A stretch of DNA of 8,704 bases from NCBI GenBank assembly GCA_015489295.1, contig WGAB01000159.1:1-8704 (forward strand), in the 5' to 3' direction. Every line of letters starts with the position of its first letter. The stretch's first letter is position 1. Position numbers and translations under genes: made by a program. Shown here piece by piece: positions 1 through 6,168 of this stretch. The notes beneath the pieces are model-generated. The model saw only the letters and a list, made by a program, of their open reading frames with translations. It made no database searches and was not told the origin of the DNA. The DNA comes from Caldifarciminota bacterium (GTDB taxonomy: Bacteria; WOR-3; Hydrothermia; WGAB01).

Positions 1-37
1 GATCATCGAGAGGGCGCGGCAGAAAGGGGAAGGGAAG

Positions 38-904
38 GTGAGCATTGCAGCCATCTGTGCGGTGCTGGGGATCAAGCGTCAGGCGTATTACCAGAGGAAG
101 CGCCGGGAGCAGGAGAAGGCGGAGCGTGAGGAGAAGGTGCTGACCATGGTGCGGATGATTCGGAGGCGGCATCCCCAGATGGGGGTCCGGAAGCTCCAGG
201 TCAAGATCCGGTCGATGCTGGAGCAGGAGGGGATTCGGATGGGGAGGGATCGGCTCTACGACCTGCTGAGGGCGCAGGATTTGTTGATCGTTCGGAGGCG
301 GAAGCGGCACCGGACCACAACCGGAGGGGCTACCCGGATTCCCAACCTTCTGGCGGGCCAGCGGGTCCATCGGCCGGACCAGGTGTGGGTGGCGGACATC
401 ACCTATCTGGAGACGGCGTCGGAGGGGTATCGGTACCTGTTCCTGGTTATGGACCTGTACAGCCGGAAGGTGGTGGGATGGAGTCTGGCGGAGACCCTGG
501 AATGGGAGCATGCCCTGAGGGCGATCCGAAGGGCGGTGAGGCAGGCGAGGAATGGGGTCCAGGGGTTGATTCATCACAGTGACCATGGGAGCCAGTATTG
601 GAGTCGGGGGTATCGGGCGTATTTGGAGCGGAAGGGGATTCGGTTAAGCATGGGAGAGGTGGGGAATGCGTACGACAACGCGTATGCGGAGCGGGTCATC
701 GGGACCTTGAAGACGGAGTACGGCTTAGGGCAGGTGATGGGTGGAGAGGCGGATGTGTGGAAGGCGGTGAGGGAAGCGATCGAGTTGTACAACACCGACC
801 GGCCACATCAAGTGCTGGAATACGCGACTCCGGTGGAGGTGTACGAAGGGGAGGTGGAGGTAGCCGGAGTCAGCGTTCCGATGGGCAGGAGAAAGACCCA
901 ATGA
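38..904 (+). CDS. IS3-family transposase OrfB (DDE integrase catalytic subunit)
   Basis: This is the catalytic subunit that cuts and joins IS ends through a circular intermediate. Residues about 33-90 form the HTH_21-type region that precedes the integrase core; the core covers about 110-270. The triad is visible: D120 in VADITYLE, D182 in HHSDHGSQY and E218 in NAYAERVIGTLK. There are exactly 35 residues between D182 and E218, and K225 lies seven residues after the glutamate. YNTDRPH (251-257) is the usual C-terminal IS3 signature. The 288-aa product looks intact. The start used is GTG at 38, behind a purine-rich AAGGGGAAGGGAAG tract. The frame stays open to base 2, so in vivo the protein could begin further upstream, or be made as an OrfAB fusion by programmed frameshifting, as is usual in the family. 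No frameshift, stop or lost catalytic residue is seen. Confidence 0.95.
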   Translation: MSIAAICAVLGIKRQAYYQRKRREQEKAEREEKVLTMVRMIRRRHPQMGVRKLQVKIRSMLEQEGIRMGRDRLYDLLRAQDLLIVRRRKRHRTTTGGATRIPNLLAGQRVHRPDQVWVADITYLETASEGYRYLFLVMDLYSRKVVGWSLAETLEWEHALRAIRRAVRQARNGVQGLIHHSDHGSQYWSRGYRAYLERKGIRLSMGEVGNAYDNAYAERVIGTLKTEYGLGQVMGGEADVWKAVREAIELYNTDRPHQVLEYATPVEVYEGEVEVAGVSVPMGRRKTQ

Positions 905-921
905 CCCGAGTTCCCCCTTCC

Positions 922-948
922 GGTGTAAACGTATTTCAGGACTTGACA
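922..948 (+). repeat. Candidate right terminal inverted repeat (IRR) of the IS3 element
   Basis: Read on the - strand from 948, the end begins TGTCAAGTCCTGAAATACG. This has the TG...CA terminal dinucleotides and the position, just after the orfB stop, expected of an IS3-family end. The matching left repeat is outside the window, so this is a positional call. Confidence 0.5.
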
Positions 949-989
949 CGAGTCTGTGCTGGCCCGCCGGGGGCGGGGACGATTTGGTG

Positions 990-1012
990 ATCGCGGCTAA
1001 AGCCGCTTCCAC
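990..1012 (-). repeat. REP-like palindrome, family A, copy 1 (reverse orientation)
   Basis: On the + strand, GCGGCT (993-998), AA, AGCCGC (1001-1006) forms a perfect 6-bp stem with a 2-nt loop. Read on the - strand, the unit starts GTGGAAGC and ends CGAT. It matches 18 of 23 positions of the unit at 1086-1108, including a paired base change that preserves the stem. The layout resembles widely distributed REP elements with a G-rich head and a GCSGC hairpin. Confidence 0.75.
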
Positions 1013-1085
1013 GGGGACGACCGTCTACGAGCCTTGCAGGTGCCGTTTTAGCAAGGACCCACCGCAACACCAAGACCGCCCATTT

Positions 1086-1108
1086 GTAGGAGCCGCTTCA
1101 GCGGCGAT
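1086..1108 (+). repeat. REP-like palindrome, family A, copy 2; possible intrinsic terminator
   Basis: GCCGCT (1092-1097), TC, AGCGGC (1100-1105) forms a 6-bp stem. The head is GTAGGA and the tail CGAT. It is the inverted partner of 990-1012, and the heads of the two copies face each other. The stem is followed by GA and five T (1108-1112), so on the + strand it could also act as a weak rho-independent terminator for transcription leaving the IS. That second role is inference. Confidence 0.75.
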
Positions 1109-1120
1109 TTTTCCGCTTTG

Positions 1121-1160
1121 AAATCCCCCTCCCCTCAGTCCCCTCCCGGAGGGAGGGGAC
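1121..1160 (-). repeat. REP-like palindrome, family B, copy 1 (reverse orientation)
   Basis: A perfect 10-bp stem, GTCCCCTCCC (1138-1147) with GGGAGGGGAC (1151-1160), encloses a GGA loop. Read on the - strand, the hairpin is followed by a purine-rich tail, TGAGGGGAGGGGGATTT (1137 back to 1121). The hairpin-plus-tail layout matches the unit at 1209-1248. There is no T-run on either strand, so a simple terminator is unlikely. Confidence 0.75.
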
Positions 1161-1208
1161 GAATTGGAGTCCGGGATCCGATGCTAAGTCTCTGTATTCC
1201 AACAACTT

Positions 1209-1248
1209 CCTCCCCCCCTCCGGGGGGAGGATTGAGGTGGGGGTGAAT
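1209..1248 (+). repeat. REP-like palindrome, family B, copy 2
   Basis: A perfect 9-bp stem, CCTCCCCCC (1209-1217) with GGGGGGAGG (1222-1230), encloses a CTCC loop. It is followed by the tail TGAGGTGGGGGTGAATT (1233-1249), which agrees at 13 of 17 positions with the tail of the copy at 1121-1160. The two copies are inverted, with hairpins facing inward and tails outward, 48 nt apart. Confidence 0.75.
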
Positions 1249-1297
1249 TCCCGAACAGCACCCAGATGTCCACAATCCAGTGTCTTCACACGCCGGT

Positions 1298-1335
1298 ACC
1301 CGGGGCGGGTCTAAATCCTGCACCCGGGGTGGGTC
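1298..1335. repeat. Short direct repeat ACCCGGGGYGGGTC, two copies
   Basis: Copies at 1298-1311 and 1322-1335 differ at one base (C/T), with starts 24 bp apart. Each is also a small imperfect palindrome (ACCCG facing CGGGT or TGGGT). They lie 31 bp upstream of the -35 box, a position suited to a regulator binding two helical turns apart, but nothing identifies a binding protein. Confidence 0.4.
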
Positions 1336-1365
1336 ACCCTGTCCTGGCGCATCTACTGCGTTTCG

Positions 1366-1394
1366 TTGACTTAGATGAGGGGCTCCCGAATAAT
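1366..1394 (+). promoter_or_regulatory. Sigma70-type promoter of the operon
   Basis: The -35 box TTGACT (1366-1371) and the -10 box AATAAT (1389-1394) each match consensus at five of six positions and are separated by an ideal 17 bp. Transcription would start near 1400-1403, giving a leader of about 45 nt with the GGAGG ribosome binding site (1434-1438) six bases before the ATG at 1445. No comparable promoter is evident inside the packed operon. Confidence 0.65.
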
Positions 1395-1401
1395 AGCCCC
1401 T
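1378..1401. promoter_or_regulatory. Inverted repeat around the -10 box, candidate operator
   Basis: AGGGGCT (1378-1384) and AGCCCCT (1395-1401) are perfect 7-bp inverted arms with a 10-bp spacer that contains the whole -10 box. A dimeric repressor bound here would block RNA polymerase. The right arm would end near the transcription start. The regulator is not in the window and the match could be chance, since the flanks are G/C-rich. Confidence 0.4.
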
Positions 1402-1444
1402 TGTGGATGAGGGCATTTCCCATCATTGACCCTGGAGGTTCTAC

Positions 1445-2851
1445 ATGCGCAAACGCCTGATGGTGATTGGTCTGGACTGTGTGCCCCCGCGCTTCGTGTT
1501 TGAGGACTGGGCCGAGGAATTGCCGAACCTCAAACGCCTCGTGGATACGGGGATCCACGGCCCCCTGCGGAGCACCACACCCCCCATTACCGTGCCCGCC
1601 TGGGCCACCATGGTCACCTCCAAGGACCCCGGCACCCTGGGGTTCTATGGATTCCGCAACCGGGTAGACTATTCCTACGATCGCCTGGCCTTTGTCACCT
1701 CCCGCTGGCTCCGGGAGAAAACCGTTTGGGACTACCTCACCGAGGCCGGCAAAACCTCGGTGGTCATCGGCGTACCCCCTTCCTATCCGCCCAAGCCCCT
1801 CAAAGGCTGGATGATCTCCTGTTTCCTGACCCCGGGGCCGGAATCCGAGTACGCCTATCCCGCCGACCTCAAGCGCGAGATTGAAGCGAAGTTCGGCGAG
1901 TACCGGCTGGATGTCCGCAACTTCCGCACCCACGACAAGGAATGGCTCCTCAAGGAAATCCACGCCCTTACCGACCAGCGCTTTGATGTGGCCCGCTATC
2001 TTGCCACCACCCGCGACTGGGACTTCTTCATGTTCGTGGACATGGGGCCCGACCGGATCCACCACGGCTTCTGGCAGTTCATTGATCCCCAGCACCACCG
2101 GTACCAGCCCGGCAACCCCTTTGAAAACAGCATCCGCGAGTATTATCACTTCCTGGACCAGAAGATCGGCCAGTTGCTGGACGACCTGGCCTCCCTGGGC
2201 GAGCCGGTGGACATCCTGGTGGTGTCCGACCACGGCGCCAAGCGCATGGACGGCGGCATCGCCATCAACGAGTGGCTGATCCAGGAAGGGTACCTGGCCC
2301 TCCGGGCCTATCCCGACCAGCCCACCCGGCTGACGCCCGACATGATTGATTGGTCGCGCACTAAGGCCTGGGCCTCGGGCGGCTACTACGCCCGCATCTT
2401 CCTGAATGTGGTGGGGCGGGAGCCCCAGGGCGTGATCCTGCCCGAAGATTACGAGAAGGTGCGCCAGGAGATCGTGGACAAACTGGAAGCCCTGGGCGAT
2501 GAACAGGGCAACCCCATCGGCACCCGCGTGTACCGGCCCGAGGAACTGTACCGCCAAACCCGCAACATTCCGCCGGACCTCATCGCCATCCTGGGCGATC
2601 TCTACTGGCGGTCCGTGGGCTCGGTGGGCTACGGCCCGGGCACCGTGTGGGTGTACGAGAACGATACCGGCCCGGACGATGCCAACCACGACTGGGACGG
2701 CATCTTCGTGATGAGCGGCCCCTCGGTGAAGGCCCGGGGCCGGCGCGAGGGCCTGAAGATCTACGATGTCGGGGCCACGATTCTGGCCTACTTCGGCCTG
2801 GAACCCGACGACGAACTTCTCGGAAAACCCGTTTCATTTGAGGAGGCGTAA
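1445..2851 (+). CDS. Alkaline phosphatase superfamily protein (type I phosphodiesterase / nucleotide pyrophosphatase-like), copy 1
   Basis: This is a predicted cytosolic two-metal hydrolase of 468 aa acting on a phosphate ester or phosphodiester; the substrate is unknown. Metal and catalytic residues of the superfamily are visible: D11 in VIGLDCV, the likely nucleophile T49 in PPITVPAW, D203 and H207 in DMGPDRIHHGFW, D262 and H263 in VVSDHG, and H415 in NHDWDG. YGFRNR (68-73) and the closing GLEPDDELLGKP are typical of the phosphodiesterase/sulfatase-like branch. There is no signal peptide or membrane segment. The start is clear: ATG at 1445 behind GGAGG (1434-1438). It opens the operon and ends 3 nt before the APS kinase gene. 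A paralogue follows that kinase. A sulfatase is less likely, because there is no C/S-x-P-x-R formylglycine motif. Family call firm, specificity open. Confidence 0.9.
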   Translation: MRKRLMVIGLDCVPPRFVFEDWAEELPNLKRLVDTGIHGPLRSTTPPITVPAWATMVTSKDPGTLGFYGFRNRVDYSYDRLAFVTSRWLREKTVWDYLTEAGKTSVVIGVPPSYPPKPLKGWMISCFLTPGPESEYAYPADLKREIEAKFGEYRLDVRNFRTHDKEWLLKEIHALTDQRFDVARYLATTRDWDFFMFVDMGPDRIHHGFWQFIDPQHHRYQPGNPFENSIREYYHFLDQKIGQLLDDLASLGEPVDILVVSDHGAKRMDGGIAINEWLIQEGYLALRAYPDQPTRLTPDMIDWSRTKAWASGGYYARIFLNVVGREPQGVILPEDYEKVRQEIVDKLEALGDEQGNPIGTRVYRPEELYRQTRNIPPDLIAILGDLYWRSVGSVGYGPGTVWVYENDTGPDDANHDWDGIFVMSGPSVKARGRREGLKIYDVGATILAYFGLEPDDELLGKPVSFEEA

Positions 2852-2854
2852 ACG

Positions 2855-3475
2855 ATGTCCAAGGTGGAAAAGGGATTTGTGGTGTGGTTCGAGGGATTGC
2901 CGAGCTCCGGCAAAACCACCCTGGCCCGGCTGCTGGAACGCGAGCTCCGGAACCGGGGCCTGAAGGTGGAGGTGCTGGACGGCGATATCGTGCGGCAGTA
3001 TTTCTCCAAGGGCCTGGGGTTTTCCAGGGAGGGCCGGATTGAGAACCTCCGGCGCATCGCCTATGTGGCCCATCTCCTGAGCCGCAACGGCGTGGCCGTG
3101 ATCACGGCCGCCGTGTCGCCCTACCAGGAGGCCCGCGACCGGGCCCGCGAGATGATTGAGAACTTCGTGGAGGTGTATGCCCGGTGCCCGGTGGAGGTGT
3201 GCATTGAACGCGATGTCAAGGGCCTCTACAAAAAGGCCCTGGCCGGCGAAATCAAGAACTTCACCGGCATTGACGATCCCTTTGAGGAACCCGTGAACCC
3301 CGAGGTGATCGTGGATACCGATAGGGAAACCCCCGAGGAGTCGCTCAAGAAGATCCTGGCCAAACTGGAGGAACTGGGCCTCCTGCCCACCGAAGAGTCG
3401 CCGGCCGAGGAGGTATACTCCCCCGAAGAGGAGGAGATGATCCGGAAACGGCTGGAAGACCTGGGGTACCTGTGA
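2855..3475 (+). CDS. cysC: Adenylyl-sulfate kinase (APS kinase, CysC-like)
   Basis: The family phosphorylates the 3'-hydroxyl of APS with ATP to give PAPS, the sulfuryl donor for sulfotransferases and sulfate reduction. The 206-aa protein has the Walker A motif GLPSSGKTT (14-22), DGD (42-44), [13 protein letters not shown] (55-67, giving R61 and N64), VSPY with S88, and the lid motif [25 protein letters not shown] (122-146). Two departures: the usually acidic residue before R61 is G60, and a charged tail of about 30 residues (178-206) follows the kinase core. GAGGAGG overlaps the end of the previous gene and sets the ATG at 2855. The protein is stand-alone, not fused to ATP sulfurylase, and neither sulfurylase nor sulfotransferase is nearby. 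A CysC relative acting on another nucleotide, as the Campylobacter CDP-phosphoramidate kinase does, is a real alternative. Confidence 0.9.
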   Translation: MSKVEKGFVVWFEGLPSSGKTTLARLLERELRNRGLKVEVLDGDIVRQYFSKGLGFSREGRIENLRRIAYVAHLLSRNGVAVITAAVSPYQEARDRAREMIENFVEVYARCPVEVCIERDVKGLYKKALAGEIKNFTGIDDPFEEPVNPEVIVDTDRETPEESLKKILAKLEELGLLPTEESPAEEVYSPEEEEMIRKRLEDLGYL

Positions 3476-4824
3476 TGTTCTTCAAAAAGAAGGCGCCCAA
3501 GAAGCGGGTTTTCGTGCTGTCGCTGGACGGCGTGCCCTATACGCTGCTCCAGCGGGCCTTTGCCGAGGGCAAACTGCCGAATCTGCAACGCCTGTTCGCC
3601 CAGAACGGCACCTTCCGCCAGATGCACTCCGTGATCCCCACCATCTCGTCGGTGGCCTGGAGCACCTTCCAAACCGGCCGGAACCCCGGCAAACATGGCA
3701 TCTTCGGCTTCGTGGACCGCGATCCCCACACCCTCAAGATGTACATCCCCACCGGCGCCCATATCCGCACCAACACCCTGTGGGAGGTGCTCTCGCAGGC
3801 GGGCAAGCAGGTGGTGGTGATGAATGTGCCCAACACCACCCCGCCCCGGAAGGTCAACGGCGTGCTGGTGGCCGGGTTCCTGTCCATGAAGCTGGAAAAG
3901 GCTGTGTACCCGGACCGCTATGTGGCCCCGCTGCGCAACCTCGGCTATGTGATTGATGTTAACCCCATGCTGGCCCAGAAGGACCTGCACGGCTTCGTGG
4001 ACCGGCTCATGGAGGCCGTTCGGAAGCGCAAGGGGGCCACCTTCTACTTCATGAAGGAACTGCCCCAGTGGGACTTCTTCATGGTGCACATCATGGAAAC
4101 CGACCGCATCATGCACTTCCTCTGGGCCCAGATGGAGGACCAGGATCCGGAGTTCGCGCCCCGCTTCTGGGAGTTCTTCCGGGTGGTGGACGAAACCGTG
4201 GCTGAGATCCACGAGGCCCTGCCCGAGAATACCCTGTTCCTGAGCCTCTCCGACCACGGGTTCACCCGCGTGAAGGCCGAGGTGAACACCAACTACTGGC
4301 TCCGGGAAAAGGGCTACCTCAAGTTCAAAACCGACCAGCCCCGGGACCTCGTGGATATGGATTCCACGGCCCGCGTGTACAGCCTGATCCCCGGCCGGTT
4401 CTACATCAACCTGCTGGGCCGGGAGGCCGCGGGGTCCGTGGTGCCCGAGGAGTACGAGGCCTGGCGGAACCGCCTGCTGGAGGAGATCCCCGAAATCCAG
4501 GACCCCGAAACCGGCCAGAGCGTGATCCAGAAGGTGTGGAAACGCGAGGACCTGTACTGGGGCCCCCTGGTGAAGCAGGCGGCGGATGTCATCGCCCATC
4601 CGGTGGACGGCTACGACCTCAAGGCCCAGCTGGCCGGCGACCGGCTGATCCAGCACACCCACATCAACGGCATGCACACCTACGACGACGCCTATCTCTT
4701 CGTGGAAAACACGCCCCTGCGTGACAAGCAGCCCATCTACCTGTACGATGTCACCCAAACCATCCTGCAGGCTTTAGGGGTTGCAGCCCCCGAAGACATG
4801 GACGGCGAATCGCTGTTGCCCTGA
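3475..4824 (+). CDS. Alkaline phosphatase superfamily protein (type I phosphodiesterase / nucleotide pyrophosphatase-like), copy 2
   Basis: This is a 449-aa cytosolic paralogue of the operon's first protein. Superfamily residues, numbered from the ATG at 3475: D18 in LSLDGV, the likely nucleophile S58 in PTISSVAW, D210 and H214 in METDRIMH, D260 and H261 in LSDHG, and H401 in GMHTYDDAYLF. The HGIFGF block parallels LGFYGF of copy 1. The nucleophile is Ser where copy 1 has Thr, and the C-terminal loop with the last His is HTYDDAY rather than HDWDG, so the two may differ in substrate. The start is the ATG in TGATG, overlapping the cysC stop by one base; a GTG one codon earlier (3472) is possible. 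The Shine-Dalgarno match is poor, pointing to coupled translation. There is no signal peptide or membrane helix. Substrate unknown. Confidence 0.88.
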   Translation: MFFKKKAPKKRVFVLSLDGVPYTLLQRAFAEGKLPNLQRLFAQNGTFRQMHSVIPTISSVAWSTFQTGRNPGKHGIFGFVDRDPHTLKMYIPTGAHIRTNTLWEVLSQAGKQVVVMNVPNTTPPRKVNGVLVAGFLSMKLEKAVYPDRYVAPLRNLGYVIDVNPMLAQKDLHGFVDRLMEAVRKRKGATFYFMKELPQWDFFMVHIMETDRIMHFLWAQMEDQDPEFAPRFWEFFRVVDETVAEIHEALPENTLFLSLSDHGFTRVKAEVNTNYWLREKGYLKFKTDQPRDLVDMDSTARVYSLIPGRFYINLLGREAAGSVVPEEYEAWRNRLLEEIPEIQDPETGQSVIQKVWKREDLYWGPLVKQAADVIAHPVDGYDLKAQLAGDRLIQHTHINGMHTYDDAYLFVENTPLRDKQPIYLYDVTQTILQALGVAAPEDMDGESLLP

Positions 4825-4827
4825 GGT

Positions 4828-6168
4828 ATGCCTGAGGAATCCAGGAGTCCGCTCCTTGTCATCGGCCTGGGCCCGGTGGGGCTCGTGACCGCCGCGGGCT
4901 TCGCTGAACTCGGGTTCCCCGTGGTGGGGGTGGACATTGACGAGGGCAAGGTGCGGACCATCCGCGAGGGACGCTCGCCCTACCACGAACCCGGCCTGGA
5001 ACCCCTGATCGCCCGGCATGTCGCAAGCGGCACCCTCCAGGTGGATACCCGGGCCGAGCCCTGGATCCCCCGAGCCGAGGTCATCTTCATCTGCGTGGGC
5101 ACGCCGCCCCGGCCGGACACCGGCGAGGCCGACACCTCGGCCGTGGAAGCCGTGGTGGACCTCGTGATCCGGCATCACCAGGGCTATACCCTGCTCGTGG
5201 AAAAGAGCACCGTGCCCGTGGAAACCGCCCGCCACATTGAGGAACGCCTCCAGAGGGTCAACCACAACCACATTGAACTGGCCTCCAACCCGGAGTTCCT
5301 GCGGGAGGGGGCCGCGGTGCACGACTTTTTCCATCCCGACCGCATCGTGATCGGCGTGCGGAGCCCCCGGGCCGAGCGGATCCTGCGCGGTCTGTACCAA
5401 AAGATTGACGCGCCCCTGGTGGTCACCGACATTGAGACCGCCGAAATCATCAAGTACGCCGCCAACACCTTCCTGGCCACCAAGATCTCCTTCATCAACA
5501 TGGTGGCCGACCTGTGCGAGAAGACCGGGGCGGATGTAGACCGTGTAGCCGAGGGCATCGGCCTGGATAAACGCATCAGCCCGTACTTCCTGCGGGCCGG
5601 CATCGGCTTCGGCGGCTCCTGTTTCCCCAAGGACCTCAAAGCGTTCCTGCACACCGGCCGCCGGTACGGCCTGGACTTCGGCCTGGTGGAGGCCGTGATC
5701 CGCATCAACGAGAACCGCATCGCCGTGTTCCTGGACCACCTGCGGCAGGTGCTGGGCGGCGACCTCCGGGACCGGGAGATCGCCCTCCTGGGCCTTTCCT
5801 TTAAGCCCGACACCGACGACATCCGCGAGGCCCCCAGCCTCAAACTCATCCCCCGGCTCCTGGAGGCCGGGGCCCGGCTCCGGCTCCACGATCCCGTGGC
5901 CATGCCCCATGTGCAAAAACTCTTTCCGCCCGGGCCGGCCCTCCGCTACGCCGGCTCCGTGGAGGAGGCCGTGGCCGGCGCCGACGCCATCGCCTTGGTG
6001 ACCGAGTGGCAGGAGTACCGGAACATGGACCTGGACCGGATCAAAACGCTGCTGCGTCACCCCATCCTCGTGGACGGCCGCAATGTGTTTGACCCCGAGG
6101 AGATGAAGCGCCGCGGCTTCATCTACTACCCCATGGGCAAGGGCCGATGGATTCCCCAAGGGTTCTGA
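4828..6168 (+). CDS. ugd: UDP-glucose 6-dehydrogenase
   Basis: The enzyme oxidises UDP-glucose to UDP-glucuronate with two NAD+ in the cytosol. The 446-aa product has the full family layout: Rossmann motif GLGPVG (13-18) with D36 at the end of strand 2, CVGTP (89-93), STVPV (127-131), NPEFLREG (154-161), EIIKYAANTFLATKISFIN (206-224), the catalytic-cysteine motif GFGGSCFPKD (260-269, C265), and GLSFKPDTDDIREAP (322-336) opening the UDP-binding domain. GFGGSCFPKD fits UDP-glucose dehydrogenase better than the UDP-ManNAc branch. Oddities are Pro16 where Tyr or Phe is common, and VPVET where VPVGT is usual. ATG at 4828 is the first possible start after an in-frame stop 3 nt upstream. GAGG there is too close to serve well, so coupling to the previous gene is likely. 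The 3' end overlaps the next gene by 22 nt. Confidence 0.93.
   Translation: MPEESRSPLLVIGLGPVGLVTAAGFAELGFPVVGVDIDEGKVRTIREGRSPYHEPGLEPLIARHVASGTLQVDTRAEPWIPRAEVIFICVGTPPRPDTGEADTSAVEAVVDLVIRHHQGYTLLVEKSTVPVETARHIEERLQRVNHNHIELASNPEFLREGAAVHDFFHPDRIVIGVRSPRAERILRGLYQKIDAPLVVTDIETAEIIKYAANTFLATKISFINMVADLCEKTGADVDRVAEGIGLDKRISPYFLRAGIGFGGSCFPKDLKAFLHTGRRYGLDFGLVEAVIRINENRIAVFLDHLRQVLGGDLRDREIALLGLSFKPDTDDIREAPSLKLIPRLLEAGARLRLHDPVAMPHVQKLFPPGPALRYAGSVEEAVAGADAIALVTEWQEYRNMDLDRIKTLLRHPILVDGRNVFDPEEMKRRGFIYYPMGKGRWIPQGF

Larger units (their letters stand above)
1..948 (+). mobile_element. Right-hand part of an IS3-family insertion sequence
   Basis: This stretch holds the IS3-type transposase orfB and 44 nt of trailing sequence that ends in a plausible terminal inverted repeat finishing in CA at 947-948, as IS3-family ends do. 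The left end and orfA lie outside the window, so completeness and target-site duplication cannot be tested. The coding strand is strongly purine-rich and contains TCGA three times and ACGT once, words nearly absent from the operon to its right. That fits recent arrival from a different sequence background. The right boundary is inferred from the repeat-like end and is uncertain by a few bases. Confidence 0.8.
905..1444. other. Intergenic region: IS end, REP-like repeats, promoter
   Basis: No convincing gene is found in these 540 bp. The stretch contains, in order, the IS right end (to about 948), two inverted pairs of REP-like palindromes (990-1250), a 14-bp direct repeat (1298-1335), and the operon promoter and leader (1366-1444). 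The short open frames that cross it have no recognisable protein similarity, run through the palindromes and lack ribosome binding sites. The dense short repeats are typical of chromosomal intergenic space, which suggests the IS landed next to an established repeat cluster and left the operon promoter intact. Confidence 0.8.

Noticed and set aside
1086..1112. Strong intrinsic terminator
   Set aside because: The stem is only 6 bp with a 2-nt loop, and it is one copy of an inverted repeat pair. The five T after it make termination possible, but I did not call it as a separate terminator.
990..1250. CRISPR array
   Set aside because: The repeats are inverted pairs of two different families, not evenly spaced direct repeats with unique spacers, and no cas gene is present.
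1334..2689. Long open frame on the - strand opposite the first phosphodiesterase gene
   Set aside because: It lies antisense to a gene with clear catalytic motifs, has a Gly/Val/His/Ala-rich composition typical of reversed G/C-rich coding DNA, and has no recognisable domain. It is open because Leu TTA, Leu CTA and Ser TCA are rare on the sense strand.
1445..2851. Arylsulfatase for the alkaline-phosphatase-superfamily genes, suggested by the APS kinase neighbour
   Set aside because: Neither paralogue has the C/S-x-P-x-R formylglycine motif. The nucleophile positions are Thr and Ser in a phosphodiesterase-type context.
3226..4758. 510-codon open frame on the - strand
   Set aside because: It is antisense to cysC and the second phosphodiesterase gene, spans their junction, shows low-complexity His/Gly/Val sequence and no family motifs, so it is a compositional shadow.
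4774..6159. 461-codon open frame on the - strand opposite ugd
   Set aside because: It mirrors ugd almost end to end, lacks motifs and is explained by G/C-ending codons on the real strand.
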